Shown here in pieces: positions 58,165 through 64,000 of a stretch of DNA of 64,000 nucleotides (position 1 is the stretch's first letter; each line of letters begins with the position of its first letter). Origin of the DNA: Adiantum capillus-veneris (taxonomy: Eukaryota; Streptophyta; Polypodiopsida; Polypodiales; Pteridaceae); contig CM043956.1 of assembly GCA_014529385.2 (NCBI GenBank), positions 93,607,221 through 93,671,220 of the forward strand, given 5' to 3'. The notes below the pieces were generated by a model that made no database searches, was not told the origin of the DNA, and saw nothing but the letters and a program-made list of their open reading frames with translations. A program made the position numbers and the translations under genes.

Positions 58165-59957
58165 CTTATCCTATTGATATCCACCATGGGATATTATCCC
58201 TATACGTATAATGAGTAAAAATCCTTAGCTTGCATAGTAAGTCGTTTTTACTACCCTCTCTAAAACCCTATCGTGAAGGCGCTATGGTGGTATCTGCCGC
58301 ATCACAGGAGGCCGTGCTTGATCAAATCCCCAGGAGGGGCGCGCTTCACTCAATGCTACCTACATGCTACACATACTCAAGGATGGCGGCTTTGCTCCTT
58401 CCCCTATTTAAAGAGGTGAGGGTGCACTCTGCCCCTCACTTAGATTTTTGTGAGTTCTGCTTGCGTAAAGTGTGAGGAGTGTTTATTAAAAATATTTTAT
58501 TGCACCTTCAATGGAGCTTACAACTGTTGCGACACAGGTTCGTTACAAATTTTTGGTCTCACTGATTGTGTTACAGTTTTTCTAAGATTAGTATTACTAC
58601 GTGTATGGTTAGTTTAGCTCGGCTTGACAAGGCATGCTATGTTGATACCATATGTGGGATGGCATGGATTTGGTAACACCACTAGGAAATATTGCTAAAA
58701 TATTATAGCCCCGCCTTTTACTGGCTGTACTTGGCATCGTATAGTTAATTTTTTTAGCTTAACTTACTGGGTTTTTTTTTTGCCGCACTGAGAAAACTAT
58801 CTACTTGATAGTGGGGTATTACCAACTGGCTAGACCATGCTATATGTTTCTTTCTTACGAACTATATGATATAGGTTTTTGAAAATAAGGGGAAGGGTTT
58901 AACCCGATGATTACTAGTTTCAGTCACATAACACTGTTTGGTTACAACTTAAATTAGGGAAGATATGTGCTACATACTTGATATTGCTGAGTAGATGGGT
59001 GGTTTTGACTCGGCTTAGCAGAACAGGCTACAAAATGATTGATTGATAAAACACCATGGTATGTGATGGCATTGGTAACACTACAAAAGGGTATTGGTAA
59101 ACTGCTTTAGCCTCGTTTTTTACTTGCTATGCATAGCATTATCTAGTTAATGATTGACCCTTTGGTCTTAACTTACTAATTGTTTGGTTGCACTGAGAAA
59201 ACTGTTCGCATATTGGGGTATTACCACTTAGCTGGACCATGTAGTGTATGTTTGTATGCAGACTGTATGGCAAAATTTTGTTAAAAAGGGTGGGTCTGAC
59301 CCGGTGATTACTGATTTTAGTTGGGTAGCGCCTAATTAAGGGTGCACTCAAACAAAGATGTTCTAGCAAGGTTGTACTTAAATGTTCTGGCAGATATTGC
59401 TTTGACTTAAAGCTATTTTGTTAAAATTCATGATGATTGGTTCACCAACTTGATAAAAGTTTGGCCACCAAGAAGGTAAGCATCCCACATTTTGAGCTTT
59501 GGGTACACCCTGGAAGGGCCTGTTCTTGCATATGAATTTTTTTGATACCTAGTTACATATTGACACCTGGTTTTGATAAAACCGAAAAAAAGCAAAGCTT
59601 TATTTGCTTTCATCACTTGATGGGATTCTGTAAACTTGAACCAAGAAGGAAGAATCGGTTTTTTTTTCTGGAATTTATACTCGTTTATAGCATGTTTATA
59701 CTTCTTTACAGAGGAAGCTCCATTAATTTACTTACAGTTGCTTTATGCTCAGGAGCTTACCATTTCAAGTAGTAATATAGGGCATGACCCTCTATGCTAA
59801 GATAAAAATACAAAAATAACTTTTGAGTTATAATAAAAACTTATATAGAAGGATTATAATTACTTTGGATTAAGCTAGAATGTTTTAAAAAAACGTTCAA
59901 AGATGGACATGGATACCAACTGGTATAGTCCATTGATACTTGTAAAACACATCCAAG
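58165..59957 (+). repeat. Right direct repeat of element VII (1793 bp)
   Basis: Matches 43590-45555 with scattered substitutions. It lacks about 200 bases corresponding to 44960-45165. The two copies are clearly more diverged than the LTR pair of element III. Confidence 0.85.
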
Positions 59958-62900
59958 GCTAACGTATCTGTTGTCTTGTTTGGATGGATGCAGGTAAGGA
60001 CTCTATCTTATCTTGGAAGTCTTTTTTTTGGCTTTTAGTAGTTGTTCAATACAGGATTACACTTACACCTACTGCAATGGAAGTACTTCTGATATTTGTA
60101 TACTAGAATGAGGCTTCATTCATATATAAACATTGTACAAAGATAATTCTAAGATTGAGTTGTTTTGTACAAATCATTTCCCTTACTCTGGAGCTAGCTA
60201 TCTTTTGAATGTAAAAGTTCAATTATGTCTTATTAATTATGATAAAATAGCTACACACACACACACACACACACACAATTTATTACATCTAAAAATATTG
60301 CCTTCTTGAGGCCATCATAAAAACTTTAACTTCTTTTGACTTGATTTACTATGGGCCCCTTGCTTGCGCTGCCCTCAACTACTCACTGCTCTTTGTAAAA
60401 GACCTCGTGTACTCACCTATTTATCTATAGTACGCTATACACTACTCATCAATATGCTTGCACCATCCAGCCTCGTTGGAATTCACTTCAAATCCTTGCC
60501 TTGGCTCACTAGCCTACTATAAATCTTTTCTCTCCACTCCTACTTGCTCAAAACTCACAGGCTTTGTCATTTGCTGACGATGCTGCCTCATCATCACCTA
60601 TGCTCCAGAACCCAACCTACTAGCTTGATGCTCACATAAGCTACTCTCCTTGGCTCTCCTTGATTGTAGCTATCCTTGTCAAATGGTCTCCATCGACTGT
60701 CAACATCCAGATATTGATAATGTTTTCTATTTTATTTGTGGTTTTTTTTTGTAAGCGGCCATTCTCACTTCCCGTTTTTTGGATTCACTCCACTATATCT
60801 CAAGCCCAGGATCCCACAAGAATCTCAAATATTCAGGGCCTTTTTTCCACGACCATAATCCTCTTGGTTGAACTCAAGAAGGCTAAATCTTTCTCTCTTA
60901 TGGAGCTACTTATTGGCATCAAGGACGCCCAAAGACATTCAAAAAGTAGAGCAAATATATTTTAGAGCACATTCAAGGCACTCATGGACAAGCATCTGCA
61001 ACAAAAAAAGCAAACCATTCAAAACATAATGTAGAAGCATCCACAACAACAAGGCATCAAAGCATTCAAGCTTTTGGGTAGAATTGTAATGTATGTAAAC
61101 TTTGAGTCATCAAAACTCCTAGAGAAAAGTACAACCATTTATGCTATGCATGTCAGATCCAATCTTGAGATTGTAAGGGGTTATAGACACTGCCAAAATA
61201 TATTGATAAGAGTGCTTAATTTTTGGGAGCTTCTAATTTAGAGCTTTTAAAAAAAGATTTAGGTCTTTTCAAGCTGTGGGCAGAATTGGAAAAATCTTGT
61301 ATAATTTTTTTTTTTTTACTTTCAAATTTCATGAGACGACTTTTCATTTCTTATATTATTAACCTTCACTTTCCTAATTTATGTTCAAACTTCCAGTTTC
61401 CATAGCCTTCCAATTTCCACCAATTTCCCATTGCACCTCTGAATGTTTTAGCCTAAAGTAATGATTTTTTTTTTCTTTCCCAAATTGTGGTGACTTTGAT
61501 GAACTCTAAAAACAAACAATATAGTCCCATAATTTCATAGAATAGATTTTCAAGCTATAGGTACCCAATAATAAATGTATTTTCTTAAAATATACATATG
61601 ATGTGAGCTCAAGTGTTGATCTAGTGGAACATATGCATCAAAGTTGGTAGCATCGCATTGGGTAAAAAAAATCCAAAGAAGCCATGGATTGATAGTAACC
61701 TTGATTACAAAGAGAAAATTTGTCTATGTACTTACACAACCATAGCTTCAGACGCTCTTTGTTTTAAGAGGAAACGTAATCACCAAGGTTGGAGTCATCA
61801 TCATTAATATGATTAGTTTTTCATCCATAATATGCAGTATAGGGTGGTTAATGCAGGTCTTTTCACCTCTAAAGGCACAAAATTTAGGAAATAAATTCTC
61901 GTGTAGGTACGCAAAGCAAAAAAATGGAGATCTATCATGTTAAGGTGGCAAACAAGGGGTGAGCAGTGTCCAGAGATATGCACAAAAACCTATTGAGGAG
62001 ATAGGTATGGAGTGAGATTGGAATTCCATTTGCAAAATTTACCACGTAAATTCACTATGGGATGCACTTGAACACGAGTCTTTCCACTTGAACACGAGTC
62101 TTTCTCTACTTTGAAAGTCAAGGGCATGAGAAAAGCCCTCATTTAGCTAGTTAAAGGCAAATTGATTTCTCTTTTAGAGGGGACCTCAAACTTATTTTAA
62201 AGAAAAGACTTATTGTGGTAGATCTTTAATGGATACTCAATGCCAGTGAATGTCTAGATTCTTCCTTCCACTCAAGGTGAAAAGAAACAACTAAAACACA
62301 AATTTTTTTTAAATGCTAGTAACCCACATTTAAAGCTTAATTGAGGCAGGTTAGTTCCAAATACTTTCTAGAATTTCTTGGACATTTCTTATTTGTTGGT
62401 GTATTTTGATTGTTTGTTAGAGGGCTGGAAAGGGTAGACCACCTCACCATACAAGGTATAAAATTATATGAGAATTTAATAGGTAGAACAATACATAAAG
62501 ATTGTACATAGTGAAATCCTAAGCTTTTGGAACTAAAGTCCCAAGTCCATGTCTTACACTTGTCTTACATGTATACATCTCCTTTCATATGTATGAAATG
62601 ATGGTACCATAGATTTTTTATCTCGGCATTCAAGTTCTTTTACACTATGTGTGTATTCAATGTCTCGTTTTTAATTTTTTTAGAACTACATTAGGTGATC
62701 AAAACCATCAGTAGCTAGAGTGGCATGCAATGTCGTTTTCATTGCATCTATCAATAACTTACTTTTTAAAGCCATACTAACTAGTGTAAGTGGAGATATC
62801 ATATTGACTCAACAAATAATGAAAAACATTCCTTAAGTACTACATGTGACTTGAGGAGAAAAAACTCCCCAAAGGGTGGTGTATAATTCATAAGAAACAG

Positions 62901-63182
62901 TCCCTCTTTATCTTTATCTAGCAGATTCATCCAAAGGTAGGGTCTATTTTTCCCCTAGATAGCACCACCAAAGCAATTTATGTAGTGCATGTTTCCATTC
63001 TTTGACTTGGACAACTGTCCCTTCCCTTGACCCTATTAAAATTTATATTCTCATTTCTTTCATGCATGATATCATTGAACTGAGCTACCACAAGGATTCT
63101 CCCAAGACACAAAGGTTCAAATAGCAGTATCTAGATATTTGTCTGCACACAAGCATTGCTTGGTGCTAAAATTGTCTCCCTC
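59958..63182. other. AT-rich non-coding region
   Basis: No gene, LTR pair or RNA gene is recognised. An AC microsatellite lies at 60253-60277. The longest frame (60660-60965 plus) has no recognisable motif. Confidence 0.4.
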
Positions 63183-63410
63183 TCAAAACCAAACCATTCC
63201 TAAAGAAGAGTAATTTCCATGTCCTTTATACCCATTTGCAGATTGACCATGTGAGGAAGGACAATCTTTAAATAGATGTGAGGGATCCTCCGAAGCTACT
63301 ATGCACCCAAAGAAAGTTTTTGTGCCAATCCCTTTGGTAGAAATAATATTCATAGTAGGGATAGGCTGCACAACACCTTCAAAGTGATTATCTTCATTGA
63401 ACTTGTCCAT
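63183..63410 (-). pseudogene. Weak gag zinc-knuckle-like relic
   Basis: A 75-residue frame contains FFGCIVASEDPSHLFKDCP, reminiscent of a retrotransposon CCHC knuckle (CxxCxxxxHxxxxC) with the second Cys displaced. The rest of the flanking sequence (62.7-63.6 kb, minus) has many stops. It may be the last visible part of an old gag; the case is weak. The remainder to 64000 shows nothing recognisable. Confidence 0.25.
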
Positions 63411-64000
63411 AATTTACTTTCCAAATGTTGTTCATACTTTTTAGCCACGTCTCTTTTGACCAATTAACCCTCCACAATTTGATGAGTAGAGTAATCCATT
63501 CCACATTATGAATTGCACATAATTTCTAAGACTTTACTAATCATTATCCTTTCATTTTAGATTCAAACTATGTTGTACCACAAATTAGTCGACATCCTTC
63601 AACCAGCAGTTGTCGTCATTCGAGAAATGTTGCAGCTTGGAGATACCTTTGTTACTCACCAAGTTCCCTCCAAAAGGTATTCAAGGCTCCTCATCATAAC
63701 TTAGAGAGCCAACGGACCTATGTAAGATGGAGCACTTGAAGTATTTGAAGGTTTGTGTCCCTTCTAGTGATGATACCACTTTGTTGCTTTTTCTGAGTGT
63801 CCCTTCCATGCAACCCCTCTAGCTTTCAAAAAGTCTTATTTGGAGCTAGAATTTTCTCATAAATTTAGCATCCCTGAGAGAAGGGTTCTACTTTATCTTG
63901 CCTTTGATTTGGTAAGGATACTACTAGCTTTGCACACATGACTTAAATTGCGTGTAGTTTTGAGTTCAATATCACAATGCGACATAGGTCCTAGGGTCTT

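Larger units (their letters stand above)
43590..59957 (+). mobile_element. Element VII: direct-repeat RT retroelement (Penelope-like?), split by element VIII
   Basis: Two long direct repeats (43590-45555 and 58165-59957) enclose a decayed reverse transcriptase gene on the plus strand. Removing the 8955-base element VIII and one ACAAG copy makes the reading frame continuous across the join, showing the RT element was there first. The repeats lack TG/CA ends, no target duplication is seen, and there is no gypsy or copia pol. The RT has GIPMG and YMDD motifs. Penelope-like elements have this kind of RT and partial direct repeats (pLTRs); an endonuclease domain (GIY-YIG) is not seen. Length without the insert is about 7.4 kb. 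Confidence 0.65.

Overview
This is a repeat-dominated land-plant nuclear window. Nearly all of it is made of retrotransposons in several states of decay, nested in each other. I find no intact host protein gene, rRNA, tRNA or CRISPR array. The plant assignment rests on Ty1/copia and Tat-like Ty3/gypsy elements, initiator-Met tRNA primer sites, long AG/CT/TA microsatellites and a plant-like Aurora kinase exon pair. The species cannot be fixed from the sequence; a large-genome seed-free plant or gymnosperm is possible, but that is a guess.

Layout. Element I (1-4637, minus) is a 5'-truncated Ty3/gypsy copy ending against a relic of an Aurora-like kinase gene (4937-5216). From 5.2 to 11.4 kb there is non-coding DNA full of tandem duplications (84, 145, 177, 61, 128 and 214 bp), then a 146-bp TA tract. 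Element II (12473-17624, minus) has an LTR of the element I/III family but only a broken gag-like internal region. Element III (17625-29552, minus) is a complete Tat-like Ty3/gypsy element: LTRs of 2588 and 2379 bp, flanking ACGT duplication, one long gag-protease-RT-RNase H-second RNase H-integrase frame with three in-frame stops, and four extra small reading frames between the primer site and gag.

Element IV (about 31229-40436, plus) is an unrecognised coding element with coiled-coil and acidic regions and a 3' LTR. It was split by element V, a 5125-bp Ty1/copia element (31388-36512, plus; 227-bp LTRs, AAGAG target duplication). A decayed gypsy gag relic (element VI) lies at 40.9-41.8 kb.

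Element VII (43590-59957, plus) is a retroelement with an unusual reverse transcriptase (GIPMG and YMDD motifs). It is flanked by 1.8-2.0 kb direct repeats without TG/CA ends, most like a Penelope-type element. It was split by element VIII, an 8955-bp gag-protease-only Ty3/gypsy element (45952-54906, minus; 574/576-bp LTRs, ACAAG target duplication, primer site of the tRNA-Asp type). The last 4 kb is AT-rich DNA with one weak gag-like relic.

How the parts relate. Elements I, II and III share LTR and polypurine sequence, so II looks like a gag-only derivative mobilised by relatives of III. Elements V and VIII are younger than the elements they interrupt. The most interesting items are the two tandem pairs of paralogous leader ORFs in element III and the direct-repeat RT element VII.
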